NCBI RefSeq assembly: GCF_018325905.1
Contig: NZ_AP021901.1
Coordinates: forward strand, 3,844,001 to 3,908,000
DNA from: Pseudomonas sp. St316
GTDB lineage: Bacteria > Pseudomonadota > Gammaproteobacteria > Pseudomonadales > Pseudomonadaceae
DNA length: 64,000 bases
Direction of reading: 5' to 3'
The notes beneath the pieces are model-generated. The model was not told the origin of the DNA. It made no database searches and was given only the letters and a program-made list of their open reading frames with translations. Position numbers and translations under genes: made by a program. The number at the start of each line of letters is the position of its first letter. Positions within the stretch are counted from its first letter, which is position 1. This document shows positions 8,800-16,279 of the stretch, piece after piece.

Positions 8800-9252
8800 T
8801 CAAAACAATCTGATTACCGCATCTACGTGCTCAATCAAACTTCTAGGAGGCAGAGTATCGACATAAGTTTGAGCCAAAAAAAACGGATCCACGACCTTTT
8901 CCGAGCCACCCCCTCCAAAGTCGCCAATTACATACTTCGAAAAGGTACTCGAATCAATTTCCTCATCAACTATCCAGCACCCATCAAATTTACTAGCAAG
9001 TAACTCCCCAACAAAATAACCAATCCTTGTCAGTAACCAACTGCGATTTTCATCACTCACATCCTGCAATTCCATATATTTACTTATATAGGGCAGGAAT
9101 TTTTCAGGAACAATCAATATTTCATGCGGACTTTCATAACCTAATATTTCAGCAAAATTATGTAGGATAGGCATACGCTCCTTACGAAACGTATCGAACC
9201 CAATCTTTCTTCTTTCCAACTCATCCTTTTCTTTAACCGTCATCTCTCTCAT
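8800..9252 (-). CDS. Putative immunity protein (unknown family)
   Basis: A 150-residue acidic cytosolic protein. Central features are LLTRIGYFVGELLASKF and DGCWIVDEE, then a segment ending VDPFFLAQTYVD, a pattern I associate with small immunity proteins linked to polymorphic toxins; no exact family can be assigned. GAGAGGG lies before the ATG at 9252. AT-rich relative to the flanking chromosome. It is separated from the next gene by a copy of the 125 bp inverted-end element, like its neighbours. The immunity role is inferred from context (minus-strand cluster of unrelated small genes beside a toxin remnant). Confidence 0.6.
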   Translation of the reverse strand: MREMTVKEKDELERRKIGFDTFRKERMPILHNFAEILGYESPHEILIVPEKFLPYISKYMELQDVSDENRSWLLTRIGYFVGELLASKFDGCWIVDEEIDSSTFSKYVIGDFGGGGSEKVVDPFFLAQTYVDTLPPRSLIEHVDAVIRLF

Positions 9253-9311
9253 AGCCCTCTCACTTCACTTATAAATAACATGAATAACTTTATTTAACTC
9301 AAGGAAGAAAA

Positions 9312-9432
9312 TGGGGACAGACTACGTTTCCTAAACTAAGACAGCAATCGCGGTCCGCCCCTGGTCGGCCTAGCTGAGCCCCCGTCCGATCATTGCTTCA
9401 ATTTCATCAGAAAACGTTGCCTGTCCCCGTTT
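9312..9432. repeat. Inverted-end element, copy A (subtype 1)
   Basis: Begins TGGGGACAGACTACGTTTCC and ends AGAAAACGTTGCCTGTCCCC, so its ends are imperfect inverted repeats of about 23 bp. The core contains GGTCGGCCTAGCTGA and CGTCCGATCATTGCTTCAA. It fills the junction between two minus-strand genes. Confidence 0.85.
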
Positions 9433-9435
9433 CTC

Positions 9436-9834
9436 CTATTGACAAAATTTATCGCTTATCGCTTTGTCGATGATGATCTCGAAATAGTTTTTCTCTCGCT
9501 TGACTATGGGTGAAACTGAGCGGACCAGCGTCATATCAAGGAGCTTTCCACAGACCTTAATTTTCTCGCGGTCGAATACCTTTAACATCTCGTCACCCTC
9601 ATAATCAACGTGCGTGTCGAAAGTTACGCGTTCGCTTGCGCCACTCTGAACCACGTTAGGACAGGTCGCAGCTTCGAAGGCTTCGCAGTGAGCAATTGGT
9701 GTTGCCAGCTGATTTTCAATACGCAGCTCGTATATAAAAACCCTTTGTTCCATGCTCCCCAGAAAACAGCCAGACAGAGCCAGAGTCAGGCACAACACTT
9801 TAACGACGCTTGGAAATATATAACGCCTCGACAT
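9436..9834 (-). CDS. Small lipoprotein, putative periplasmic immunity protein (paralogue 1)
   Basis: A 132-residue lipoprotein. Starting at the ATG at 9834 gives a lipobox signal peptide (LTLALSGC). The mature part has ELRIENQLATPIAHC, VQSGASERVTF, KVCGKLLDMTLVRSVSPIVK, and ends DKAISDKFCQ, with four conserved cysteines besides the lipid-attachment one. It is a clear paralogue of 12172-12573. The frame stays open upstream to 10095, but that part runs into repeats and is not coding. A pair of diverged lipoproteins in this array fits immunity against related periplasm-acting toxins (inference). Confidence 0.65.
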   Translation of the reverse strand: MSRRYIFPSVVKVLCLTLALSGCFLGSMEQRVFIYELRIENQLATPIAHCEAFEAATCPNVVQSGASERVTFDTHVDYEGDEMLKVFDREKIKVCGKLLDMTLVRSVSPIVKREKNYFEIIIDKAISDKFCQ

Positions 9835-9951
9835 CACTTCATTCGCAATAGATAGATCATATTTACTTTGACGGCTTAATTTTTTGTAACATTTCATCAA
9901 ATTCATCGCCATTCTGAAAAGCCATGACCGCGTGCCGTTATCCGTATCCGA

Positions 9952-10010
9952 GAAAACGGGGGACAGACCACGTTTTCTAAACCAAGGGGAAAACGAGGAC
10001 AGCCCCTGAG
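9952..10010. repeat. Left end of an inverted-end element, split by IS4-family remnant
   Basis: GAAAACGGGGGACAGACCAC then GTTTTCTAAACCAAG is the left end of the 125 bp element. The matching right end, AATGTGGTCTGTCCCGGTTT, is found at 10287-10306. In between is an IS4-family fragment, so an insertion or recombination replaced the element's core. Confidence 0.6.
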
Positions 10011-10286
10011 TGATCCCCAAAATTTCCCACGAAAAATCAAGAAGATAGCCAATTGATGTGACCTGCACGGGGCGGCAGTTTTGATTGCACCACACAATTC
10101 AAGACTCCGTACCCCATGCAGGCTATCCAATTTTCACATACCGCTCTCGCTCAAACACTACCCAATATCCATGCTCGCCGACTGACCGCTCTGATGTGTT
10201 GCGTATCCGCCTTACTGCAAGGCCAATGCTTGACGCTGACAGCTCGGGGTCGATTTTTGCCTGGCCGCGCTTATCCCAAGCAGGGG
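10003..10286 (+). mobile_element. IS4-family left end with transposase N-terminus remnant
   Basis: A terminal sequence CCCCTGAGTGATCCCC is followed by about 100 bases of leader and an ATG at 10116. The translation begins MQAIQFSHTALAQTL, continues through LTALMCCVSALLQG to RFLPGRAYPKQ, and resembles the N-terminus of IS4-family transposases. It breaks off after about 56 codons at 10283, so it is inactive. The leader and first codons recur at 16137-16273. Confidence 0.65.
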
Positions 10287-10330
10287 AATGTGGTCTGTCC
10301 CGGTTTTCTCCGGTTTTCTCAAGTACCCTG

Positions 10331-10471
10331 GGTGAGCACATCTAGAAGGTCTTGCGCCGCTGCTGTGAATTGCGTCTCAGGATTGAATCCAAGCAAAGCG
10401 GGGAGACAGGCCACGATTTGGACTCACCCGTAATCGGTCCGTCCCATAATCGTGGTCTGTCACCGCCCTTC
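10331..10471 (-). pseudogene. Gene 3'-end remnant plus inverted repeat (copy 2)
   Basis: Nearly identical to 7703-7841. Minus-strand translation again gives the tail LLGFNPEAQF / TAAAQDLLDVLTQ, here ending GT and a stop, truncated by the same kind of inverted repeat (GACAGGCCACGAT... facing ...ATCGTGGTCTGTC). It directly abuts the end of the next minus-strand gene at 10460. Confidence 0.55.
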
Positions 10472-10828
10472 GTAGTCAATTCTCTGCTCACCTCGCTTAC
10501 CGAAGTTAACGATGCGGGCCAACTGAAATCCCATTGGAAGTACCTTATCTCGAATCAACTGAGACACCGCATCTTCCATAGAGTCAGATGAAACCAAGTC
10601 CGCTGAAATGTGAATCCAGTACAGTACGTCTTCATTCGCCTCTTCGTCTGAAATAGCGACGGAGAAAGTCATGCTACCAAGGGAGCCCTTCAAATAATAG
10701 CCATCAACGTAGTTACCGCTCTCGCGCTCTTCCCCATCATTAACGCCTAGGGCATCAAAGAACGATTTCGCAAATGGTCGCAGCCCCACGCAACCAGGGT
10801 GCATACCAAGCAGATTTACATATTGCAT
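10460..10828 (-). CDS. Putative immunity protein (unknown family)
   Basis: A 122-residue soluble protein with GNYVDGYYLKGSLGSMTFSV and DVLYWIHISAD segments, predicted alpha/beta. A strong ribosome site (GGAGGTTGAA) precedes the ATG at 10828. I cannot name its family; its size, lack of a signal, and setting in the array suggest an immunity protein. Confidence 0.6.
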   Translation of the reverse strand: MQYVNLLGMHPGCVGLRPFAKSFFDALGVNDGEERESGNYVDGYYLKGSLGSMTFSVAISDEEANEDVLYWIHISADLVSSDSMEDAVSQLIRDKVLPMGFQLARIVNFGKRGEQRIDYEGR

Positions 10829-10843
10829 TTCAACCTCCGGGAA

Positions 10844-10969
10844 AAACGGGGACAGACCACATTTTCTAAACTAAGCCAGCAATCGCTGTCCGCCCCTGGT
10901 CAGCCTAGCTGAACTCTCCGTCCGATCATTGCTTCAATTTCATCAGAAAACGTGGCCTGCCCCCGTTTC
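10844..10969. repeat. Inverted-end element, copy B (subtype 1)
   Basis: Runs from AAAACGGGGACAGACCAC to GTGGCCTGCCCCCGTTTC with subtype 1 core (CCTGGTCAGCCTAGCTGAAC). It starts 15 bases before the start codon of the gene at 10828, so it must carry or displace that gene's promoter. Confidence 0.85.
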
Positions 10970-11055
10970 TCTCATAATTTTTAGCGTAAGCAATCATCCC
11001 TCAAAAACAGCCACATGTTTTAGATGAAATCGAATATTTTCTATAGGCAACATGT

Positions 11056-11799
11056 TCACCTCTCACCAACACTCACAACTTCCCCAGATCTAAAATTGAA
11101 ATCCGCCAAAACATTTTCAGACACGTAACCAGCCAAATATTTGTCAAGCACCTCATCAGCCTGCTTTAACAAATGGCAATCATCAAACTCACCATTCTTC
11201 ATGTGGTATACCTTATGATCACACCGAGCCTCATCGAGAAACAAGGCGTCTCCACTCTCAGTAAGCAACCAGCATCTTAATTGTAGGGATCCTATTTTCT
11301 CTTCCAGCGCCCTCATGGCTGCCTTCTTGCCTCCCACATGAATTCTGTATCGCTCGAGTGTCATACGTGATGCAAAATCAAAGGGTGCATTTAACCAACC
11401 TGTAGGTTGTACCGATGACTCGGTTACAACAAAGGAGTCAAAAAGCCGATAAAGCTCGCGCCATTTTAAAGGGAGCATGGCATGTTCAAGATCATACTGT
11501 TGGCCCGAAGTGGGCTCGTTCACAGATGTCAAATTAAAAAATAGGTTTTTTTCATACCCCTGACACACTAAAGAAGGTAACCACAAACGAACTCCTTTTT
11601 TGAAAGCTGCAACGGGAGGCAGCCATTGTTCATCAATTGCATTCGCAGTTAAAGGAAAGGCCGCAGCAAAATCTTTGAACATAACGCTTGCAGGGGCCCC
11701 GAGTGCGGCTTTAATCTCTGGCTTTATGCGATCGATGACTGAAGAGTCTAATTTATCAGTGACCGAACAAATAAAATCAAATTTTTTTATATCCAGCAT
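11056..11799 (-). CDS. Hypothetical protein, putative immunity-array member
   Basis: A 247-residue cytosolic protein, the largest of the array. Features: MLDIKKFDFICSVTDKLD at the N-terminus, WLPPVAAFKKGVRLWLPSLV in the middle, and GGKKAAMRALEEKIGSLQL followed by DEARCDHKVYHM near the C-terminus. No family recognised. AGGTGG is well placed before the ATG. AT-rich codon use suggests recent transfer. Confidence 0.6.
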   Translation of the reverse strand: MLDIKKFDFICSVTDKLDSSVIDRIKPEIKAALGAPASVMFKDFAAAFPLTANAIDEQWLPPVAAFKKGVRLWLPSLVCQGYEKNLFFNLTSVNEPTSGQQYDLEHAMLPLKWRELYRLFDSFVVTESSVQPTGWLNAPFDFASRMTLERYRIHVGGKKAAMRALEEKIGSLQLRCWLLTESGDALFLDEARCDHKVYHMKNGEFDDCHLLKQADEVLDKYLAGYVSENVLADFNFRSGEVVSVGER

Positions 11800-11985
11800 T
11801 ATTGTCCACCTAATCTATTGGATAACTGATAGGCATGAATCTGATCCTGAATCAACTCTCTCATTTATCGCTGGGTCGCTTGGAGATTCTCAACATATAC
11901 ATCACTCAGATTAACCTTCCCGTAAGTTTTCCAGTCAACCGAAGCCCCTTTTTGATGCATTAAATCCCTTTGGCAATGGTTGGGG

Positions 11986-12110
11986 AAAACGGGGACAGAC
12001 CACGTTTTCTAGCCTAAGACAGCAATTGGTTTCCCGGGCGCCCCGGGCGGCCTCGCTGATCTCAACGTCCAATCATCGCTTCAACTCCATCAGAAAATGT
12101 GGTCTGTCTC
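11986..12110. repeat. Inverted-end element, copy C (subtype 2)
   Basis: Starts AAAACGGGGACAGACCACG and ends AGAAAATGTGGTCTGTCTC. The core differs from subtype 1: TTTCCCGGGCGCCCCGGGCG, GCCTCGCTGATCTCAACGTC, and CAATCATCGCTTCAACTCC. The stretch 11800-11985 upstream of the gene at 11799 has no gene I can support. Confidence 0.85.
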
Positions 12111-12114
12111 TAAG

Positions 12115-12171
12115 TGACTCGGGTATTGAAGTAGATTTGTGGGATTCCTCAGGGTCTGCTCCCGTTTTCCT
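12115..12171. mobile_element. IS4-family right-end remnant (copy 2)
   Basis: ATTGAAGTAGATTTGTGGGA then TTCCTCAGGGTCTGCTCCC matches the 8691 and 13808 copies. It lies directly after copy C of the inverted-end element and directly before the stop of the next minus-strand gene. Confidence 0.5.
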
Positions 12172-12573
12172 TTATTGACAAAATTTATCGCTTACCGCCC
12201 TATCGATGATGATCTCGGAATGGTCCTTGTCACGCTTCACTATTGGCGACACTGTCCGAATCAGCTTGATATCAAGGACCTTTCCACAGACTTTAATGTT
12301 TTGCCGATCAAATGACTCTAACTTTTTTTCGTCACTGTCATTATTAACGTGCGAAACGAAAATTACGCTGTAGCTTCCGCCACTCTGGACTACCTCAGAA
12401 CAGGTCGTAGCATCGAATTCGTTGCAATAGGCTATTGGTATTGCCAGCTTATTTTCAATACGCAGCTCGTCAAAAAAGATCTGTTCCATCTCTATCAAAG
12501 AACAGCTAGACAACGCCAGTGGCAGAATCGACACTTTAACGACGCGTAGAAATATAGATAAGATTTTTGACAT
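12172..12573 (-). CDS. Small lipoprotein, putative periplasmic immunity protein (paralogue 2)
   Basis: A 133-residue lipoprotein; the ATG at 12573 gives the signal peptide ending LPLALSSC. The mature part parallels 9436-9834: ELRIENKLAIPIAYC, VQSGGSYSVIF, KVCGKVLDIKLIRTVSPIVK, RAVSDKFCQ. All mature-part cysteines are conserved between the two. The DNA of the last about 60 codons is also close, and each gene is bordered by a 125 bp element, which fits duplication by recombination between the elements followed by divergence. Confidence 0.65.
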   Translation of the reverse strand: MSKILSIFLRVVKVSILPLALSSCSLIEMEQIFFDELRIENKLAIPIAYCNEFDATTCSEVVQSGGSYSVIFVSHVNNDSDEKKLESFDRQNIKVCGKVLDIKLIRTVSPIVKRDKDHSEIIIDRAVSDKFCQ

Positions 12574-12605
12574 CACTTTAACTCGCAATGGCCTCGATGG
12601 TTGGA

Positions 12606-12730
12606 GAAAACGGGGCAGCCCACGCTTTCTCAACTAAGACAGCAATCGCTATCCTCCCCCGGTCGGCCTAGCTGAACTCCCGCCCGATCATTGATTCAAT
12701 TTCACCAGAAAACGTGGTCTATCCCCGTCT
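12606..12730. repeat. Inverted-end element, copy D (subtype 1)
   Basis: Starts AAAACGGGGCAGCCCACGC, ends AAAACGTGGTCTATCCCCG. Core GGTCGGCCTAGCTGAACTCC as in copies A, B, H and I. Confidence 0.85.
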
Positions 12731-12814
12731 CCCCACTTAGACTTTAAAGAGCGTGATAAAGGGTTAATAGAACACTTCAAATTAGCTAGAATGCCGCCGC
12801 CAAATCCTCTTGAT

Positions 12815-13090
12815 TTATTCTTCAGCCAACTGCCAATCTCCACTTCTTGCCTCATCTAACGACAGATCCACAATATCTCTTACTTCAAAAACCTTTTGAT
12901 CAAGATTCGATTGTTGATTTAGCATCTTACGCTCACAAACTATCGTCAGAGGCTGTCGAACTTTATCACCAGAAACCGGATAAAATCGCTTGCCGATGAC
13001 ATCAACATTTGAGTTAGAGCCTTTACAAGTTAAGATCGTAACTCCGCCTGACAACTCAAATTTTTCGACTATACTCATTGTAAATTTCAT
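12815..13090 (-). CDS. Small hypothetical protein, putative immunity-array member
   Basis: A 91-residue acidic protein, mostly beta-strand by appearance (ELSGGVTILTCKGSN, GKRFYPVSGDK, PLTIVCERK) with a C-terminal helix LSLDEARSGDWQLAEE. No signal peptide and no recognisable family. Start at ATG 13090 (GGGG upstream) or possibly ATG 13078. It keeps the pattern of one small gene between two 125 bp elements. Confidence 0.5.
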   Translation of the reverse strand: MKFTMSIVEKFELSGGVTILTCKGSNSNVDVIGKRFYPVSGDKVRQPLTIVCERKMLNQQSNLDQKVFEVRDIVDLSLDEARSGDWQLAEE

Positions 13091-13191
13091 TTATTAGCCC
13101 CGTTATCTCTATTGCCTTCTGACTTCTCAATCGTGCTGGTCGCATTGAATTCAGCCTCTAGGAACGATTGGTTTCAAAACAATGGGCACAA

Positions 13192-13258
13192 TGGGCACAG
13201 ACCACGTTTTCTAAACTAATACAGCAATTACTTTCCCGGGCGGCCCGGGCGGCTTCAC
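13192..13258. repeat. Inverted-end element, copy E (left half only)
   Basis: ATGGGCACAGACCACGTTTT then CTAAACTAATACAGCAATTA and a subtype 2-like GC block (CCCGGGCGGCCCGGGCGG). The right half is missing. It is followed by GCTCAAGCAAGCTCTCC, a 17 bp match to the start of the gene at 15629, which may mark a recombination joint. Confidence 0.65.
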
Positions 13259-13325
13259 GGATGCTCAAGCAAGCTCTCCCAACAGCGGAAACATAAGAAA
13301 TACAGCCCCCCTCGAGGATCCGCTA

Positions 13326-13592
13326 TCACTCATAAACAGTAGCGGCAATTAACATTTCCGCAGCAATCCGCCAAGTTATTTTATCAACATCAACAGCTTC
13401 CCCCATATTTTTGTAACATCCATCCATGTCATTTGCGAAACCTGAGAGCCCCGAAAGAAACTGATCCAGAGTATCGTTCTGCCACTCATTACGATTTCTT
13501 ACATAATCCCGACTTAACATCTCAACAAAATATACAAAGTCCTCTCGTGTTAAAACAGCCTTTGCGCATTCACACAACTCATCACTAGTCAT
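13326..13592 (-). CDS. DUF7660-like small protein, putative immunity protein
   Basis: An 88-residue cytosolic protein. The pattern FVYFVEMLSRDYVRN, EWQNDTLDQFLSGLSGF, ANDMDGCYKN resembles the small DUF7660-type proteins often found in toxin-immunity neighbourhoods; I assign this with moderate confidence. The GTG just before the ATG at 13592 is not used as start. AAGGGCG precedes it. Confidence 0.6.
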   Translation of the reverse strand: MTSDELCECAKAVLTREDFVYFVEMLSRDYVRNRNEWQNDTLDQFLSGLSGFANDMDGCYKNMGEAVDVDKITWRIAAEMLIAATVYE

Positions 13593-13644
13593 CACTTACT
13601 TCGCCCTTGATAAATATAATACGGGGACACATCATGATTAGGAG

Positions 13645-13769
13645 AAAACGAGGACAGACCAAGTTTTCTAACCTAAGACAGCAATTGCTTTCCCCGGCGC
13701 CCCGATCGGCCTCGCTGATCTCAACGTCCAATCATCGCTTCAATTCCATCAGAAAATGTGGTCTGTCCC
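13645..13769. repeat. Inverted-end element, copy F (subtype 2)
   Basis: Starts GAAAACGAGGACAGACCAAG, ends AGAAAATGTGGTCTGTCCC, core GCCTCGCTGATCTCAACGTC as in copies C and G. Confidence 0.85.
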
Positions 13770-13807
13770 TGAGTGATCCATAAATTTTTCGAATCGATAC
13801 GGACATC

Positions 13808-13862
13808 AAGAGGCGCGTGTATTAAAGTAGATTTGCGGAAATCCCTCAGGGTCTGCGCTCGT
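13808..13862. mobile_element. IS4-family right-end remnant (copy 3)
   Basis: GACATCAAGAGGCGC then TTAAAGTAGATTTGCGGAAA and TCCCTCAGGGTCTGCG. It matches the 8691 and 12115 copies and again lies just downstream of a minus-strand gene. Confidence 0.5.
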
Positions 13863-13885
13863 TTTTTTGCAAAAAATCCCGCTTA

Positions 13886-14449
13886 TCACCAGCTTTTATC
13901 CTGCAATTGAGCTCCCCTTTCACAAATCTCATAAGCTTCCTTCACGCGCTTAAGCTCGACATCATAGTTATCAGGCTCCTCCTCTACCAACTTCTCTAAA
14001 ACCACTTTTAGATTAAATAGATTGCCGGGATCATCACTGTCAATACGAACAGCATCGCGATAGCACTGCAAAGCCCCCTTTAAATCACCAACCTTAACAA
14101 GTAATCCTCCCATTTCCACATAGGTATCCACAAATAAAGAATCAGCCTCTATAGCTGCCTGATAACGCTTAAAAGCCTCAACCAACTCCATTTTTTTCTC
14201 AAGCTGCACACCAACTAAATACTGATATCTCGTCACTTGATGCTTGGGATTTAAATTAATTCCTTCCTCGTAGCAACGAATCGCATCAGCCAGCTCCCGC
14301 TTATAAAAATACCTATTTCCTACACATTCGAGCCTTATATAATCAGACAACACATCCGCTGAATCAGCCAAGAGAGCATCCCCCCTTTCAAATTCACCGC
14401 GAATATAAAACGCTGTAGCCTCATCCCTTATTTCAAGCTGCTTCTTCAT
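13886..14449 (-). CDS. Tetratricopeptide-repeat protein
   Basis: About 187 residues, all helical, with at least three TPR units: YFYKRELADAIRCYEEGINL, KKMELVEAFKRYQAAIEADS and KVGDLKGALQCYRDAVRIDS. TPR proteins bind other proteins. No signal peptide or membrane segment. ATG 14449 is chosen because of the purine-rich leader (AAGGG); an in-frame GTG at 14473 would add 8 residues. It lies among the immunity-like genes and may itself be an immunity or adaptor protein (inference only). Confidence 0.65.
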   Translation of the reverse strand: MKKQLEIRDEATAFYIRGEFERGDALLADSADVLSDYIRLECVGNRYFYKRELADAIRCYEEGINLNPKHQVTRYQYLVGVQLEKKMELVEAFKRYQAAIEADSLFVDTYVEMGGLLVKVGDLKGALQCYRDAVRIDSDDPGNLFNLKVVLEKLVEEEPDNYDVELKRVKEAYEICERGAQLQDKSW

Positions 14450-14490
14450 ACCCTTAATTACCCTTTCCAACACGCCTAATATCCAAAGAG

Positions 14491-14620
14491 AAAACGGGGA
14501 CAGACCACGTTTTCTAACCTAAGACAGCAATTGCTTTCCCGGGCGCCCCGGTCGGCCTCGCTGATCTCAACGCCCAATCATCGCTTCAATTCCATCAGAA
14601 AATGTGGTCTGTCCCGGTTT
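14491..14620. repeat. Inverted-end element, copy G (subtype 2)
   Basis: GAAAACGGGGACAGACCACG then TTTTCTAACC on the left and AGAAAATGTGGTCTGTCCC on the right: the best preserved inverted ends of subtype 2. Core TTTCCCGGGCGCCCCGGTCG. Confidence 0.88.
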
Positions 14621-14639
14621 TCTCCGGCCTGCCTAGCTT

Positions 14640-14813
14640 GTTTTATCGGCCAAATACCGGCCGCAAAACATCATCGAACGCATGTTCGGCTCGCTTAAGG
14701 AAAGCCGCCGCATCGCCACACGTTTCGACAACCTCGCGAAAAGCTATGCAGCGATGGTCTCATTAGCTTGTGCTAAGCGGTGTTTGCGACATTCCTTTTC
14801 GTACAGAGCCTAA
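14640..14813 (+). pseudogene. IS5-family transposase C-terminal remnant
   Basis: Plus-strand translation reads YRPQNIIERMFGSLKESRRI, then ATRFDNLAKSYAAMVSLACA, then KRCLRHSFSYRA and a stop at 14811-14813. This is the conserved end of IS5-family (DDE) transposases, including the catalytic ERxFxxLK glutamate region. Only about 57 codons remain and no terminal repeats are visible, so it is a dead fragment. It lies between copy G of the 125 bp element and a minus-strand gene. Confidence 0.8.
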
Positions 14814-15070
14814 CTCTTCAGGAAGACCTCGACGTTTACCACCCCAGTCTTGCGATCAACTCGGGTTCGACTAATCACCTTTGCGTCTAACGGCTGCTCG
14901 GAAGGTATGTATATTTCAAACACGCCCTCGCCCTCAGTTTCGAATTTCCCCAGCGTCCAATTGGACTGATCCTCTTTCGACGGTTTCGGATATTCACTTA
15001 ACGCCAAAAGCGTAGCCTCCTTAGCAACTGGCTCCATTTCATCCAAGCTCATCAACTTCTTCGTCACCAT
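14810..15070 (-). CDS. Small hypothetical protein, putative immunity-array member
   Basis: An 86-residue cytosolic protein: an N-terminal helix (SLDEMEPVAKEATLLALSEY), then a beta-rich half with NWTLGKFETEGEGVFEIYIP and VISRTRVDRKTGVVNVEVFL. Family not recognised. ATG 15070 is preferred to an upstream GTG. Its stop overlaps the stop region of the IS5 remnant on the other strand. Confidence 0.55.
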   Translation of the reverse strand: MVTKKLMSLDEMEPVAKEATLLALSEYPKPSKEDQSNWTLGKFETEGEGVFEIYIPSEQPLDAKVISRTRVDRKTGVVNVEVFLKS

Positions 15071-15088
15071 GGCTTCCACCCATTAAGA

Positions 15089-15213
15089 AGACGGGGATAG
15101 ACCACATTTTCTAAACTAAGACAGCAATCGCTATCCGCCCCCGGTCGGCCTAGCTGAACTCTCCGTCCGATCATTGCTTCAATTTCATCAGAAAACGTGG
15201 TCTGTCCCCGTTT
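15089..15213. repeat. Inverted-end element, copy H (subtype 1)
   Basis: Starts AGACGGGGATAGACCACAT, ends GAAAACGTGGTCTGTCCCCG. Subtype 1 core GGTCGGCCTAGCTGAACTC. Confidence 0.85.
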
Positions 15214-15266
15214 CTCTAAAACCCGGGTCCCTCATTGATGGATACCCCGTTACCCTTGTGAAACAG

Positions 15267-15629
15267 TTAACGATATCGACTCCAATCAGTCGGTTCGTCG
15301 GATGGATCTTCCTTTTCATCAGTAGCCCACAGTGTTAATTTGTCTCCTGTTAACCAAATAGGAACTCCTGGCGTATCAAAAAGTTCTTCAATAGGAGTCA
15401 AAGTTATTAACTCGCCCTGTGATATTTTACGGCAAACTCGAAAATTTCGGTCTCCAATCCTGATATCTACCAATCGATGTACGTCAGGGTACTCACCATA
15501 CTCTTCCGTAATTACTTCTGGATTGGGAATCAGTACCTTACGCAGGTCTACCCCATCACCAGTCTCAAGATACCGAGATAGAGCAGATTTAAGTTGGCTT
15601 TGAACGCTCAAGCAAGCTCTCCTAATCAT
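15267..15629 (-). CDS. Putative cognate immunity protein of the decayed toxin
   Basis: A 120-residue cytosolic protein with no recognised family (RRACLSVQSQLKSALSRYL at the start; beta-rich middle DIRIGDRNFRVCRKISQGEL; ends PTDWSRYR). The chosen ATG at 15629 overlaps the toxin remnant's stop (ATGATTAG, 8 bases), an arrangement typical of a polymorphic toxin and its immunity gene read from one transcript. A longer start at 15662 would lie inside the toxin frame and is less likely. Confidence 0.6.
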   Translation of the reverse strand: MIRRACLSVQSQLKSALSRYLETGDGVDLRKVLIPNPEVITEEYGEYPDVHRLVDIRIGDRNFRVCRKISQGELITLTPIEELFDTPGVPIWLTGDKLTLWATDEKEDPSDEPTDWSRYR

Positions 15630-16130
15630 CAAAAACAATAGAGCCTTTAGGCGGCTCGCCATGGGGGCGCAATTTTATTGATAATCCCTGCTTCCCTGGT
15701 TTAAACCCTTGAAATAAATCCGGAAAATCATCTGTAAGGGATTGCCTAAGAACCGGCGCAGCTTCAAGTTTTGGACCAAACTGCCCCAGCAGTACTTCGC
15801 TTTGAACAAACAAGTCTAAATCAAATTTCTGCATATCGATAGGCTGTCCAAATGTCGGCTTGTTAGGGTTTCCTACTCTCTGTTGCCGAGCTTCCTGTCA
15901 GTCCTACTTTTGCTGTCGGATCTATAGTTCTAAATTCAGCCAACTCACCTGTGTTCAGCTTTGCCCCCAACGCACCATGAACATCGGCAATGAAGCCATC
16001 AACGTTTTGGGGAATATCTCCACGGCTCATCTGCATCGCATAGCGCCGGGCTCCAGTCACCGCGGATCCGACCTCACCAATAACAGCCTCTGCCCCAAAC
16101 ACCGTACCATTGGCAAGAATTACTGAGGAA
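15622..16130 (-). pseudogene. Polymorphic-toxin C-terminal remnant (nucleotidyltransferase-like), frameshifted
   Basis: Two minus-strand frames join into one protein tail. The first (16130-15863) reads NGTVFGAEAVIGEVGSAVTG, then RRYAMQMSRGDIPQNVDGF, FRTIDPTAKVGLTGSSAT. The second, from about 15880 on, reads RVGNPNKPTFGQPIDM, KFDLDLFVQSEVL, and ends PPKGSIVFDD at 15622. The shift near 15880 breaks it. GLTGS followed by FDLDLF resembles the hGS...DxD signature of nucleotidyltransferase folds, so the toxin may have modified RNA or protein with nucleotides (inference). Upstream it is cut by an IS4-family left end at about 16130; no N-terminal delivery domain remains in the window. Confidence 0.55.
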
Positions 16131-16136
16131 ACGGGG

Positions 16137-16273
16137 ACAGACCCTGAGGGAGCCCCGAATTTTCCCGCGAAAAATCAATAAGATAGCCAATTGATGTGAC
16201 CTGCACGGGGCGGCAGTTTTGATTGCACCACACAATTCAAGACTCCGTACCCCATGCAGGCCATCCAATTTTG
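16137..16273 (+). mobile_element. IS4-family left-end remnant (copy 2)
   Basis: CAGACCCTGAGGGAGCCCC followed by a leader (ATAGCCAATTGATGTGACCT) nearly identical to 10022-10135, up to the ATG at 16254 and MQAIQF, where a TGA follows at once. It truncates the toxin remnant. Confidence 0.6.
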
Positions 16274-16279
16274 ATCCCT

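Noticed and set aside
9835..10095. N-terminal extension of the lipoprotein frame up to 10095.
   Set aside because: It runs through the 125 bp element and an IS4-type end, and would bury the lipoprotein signal peptide in the protein.
12615..14640. A tRNA or attachment site explaining the island.
   Set aside because: No cloverleaf-like sequence or tRNA 3'-end repeat was seen, and there is no integrase gene.
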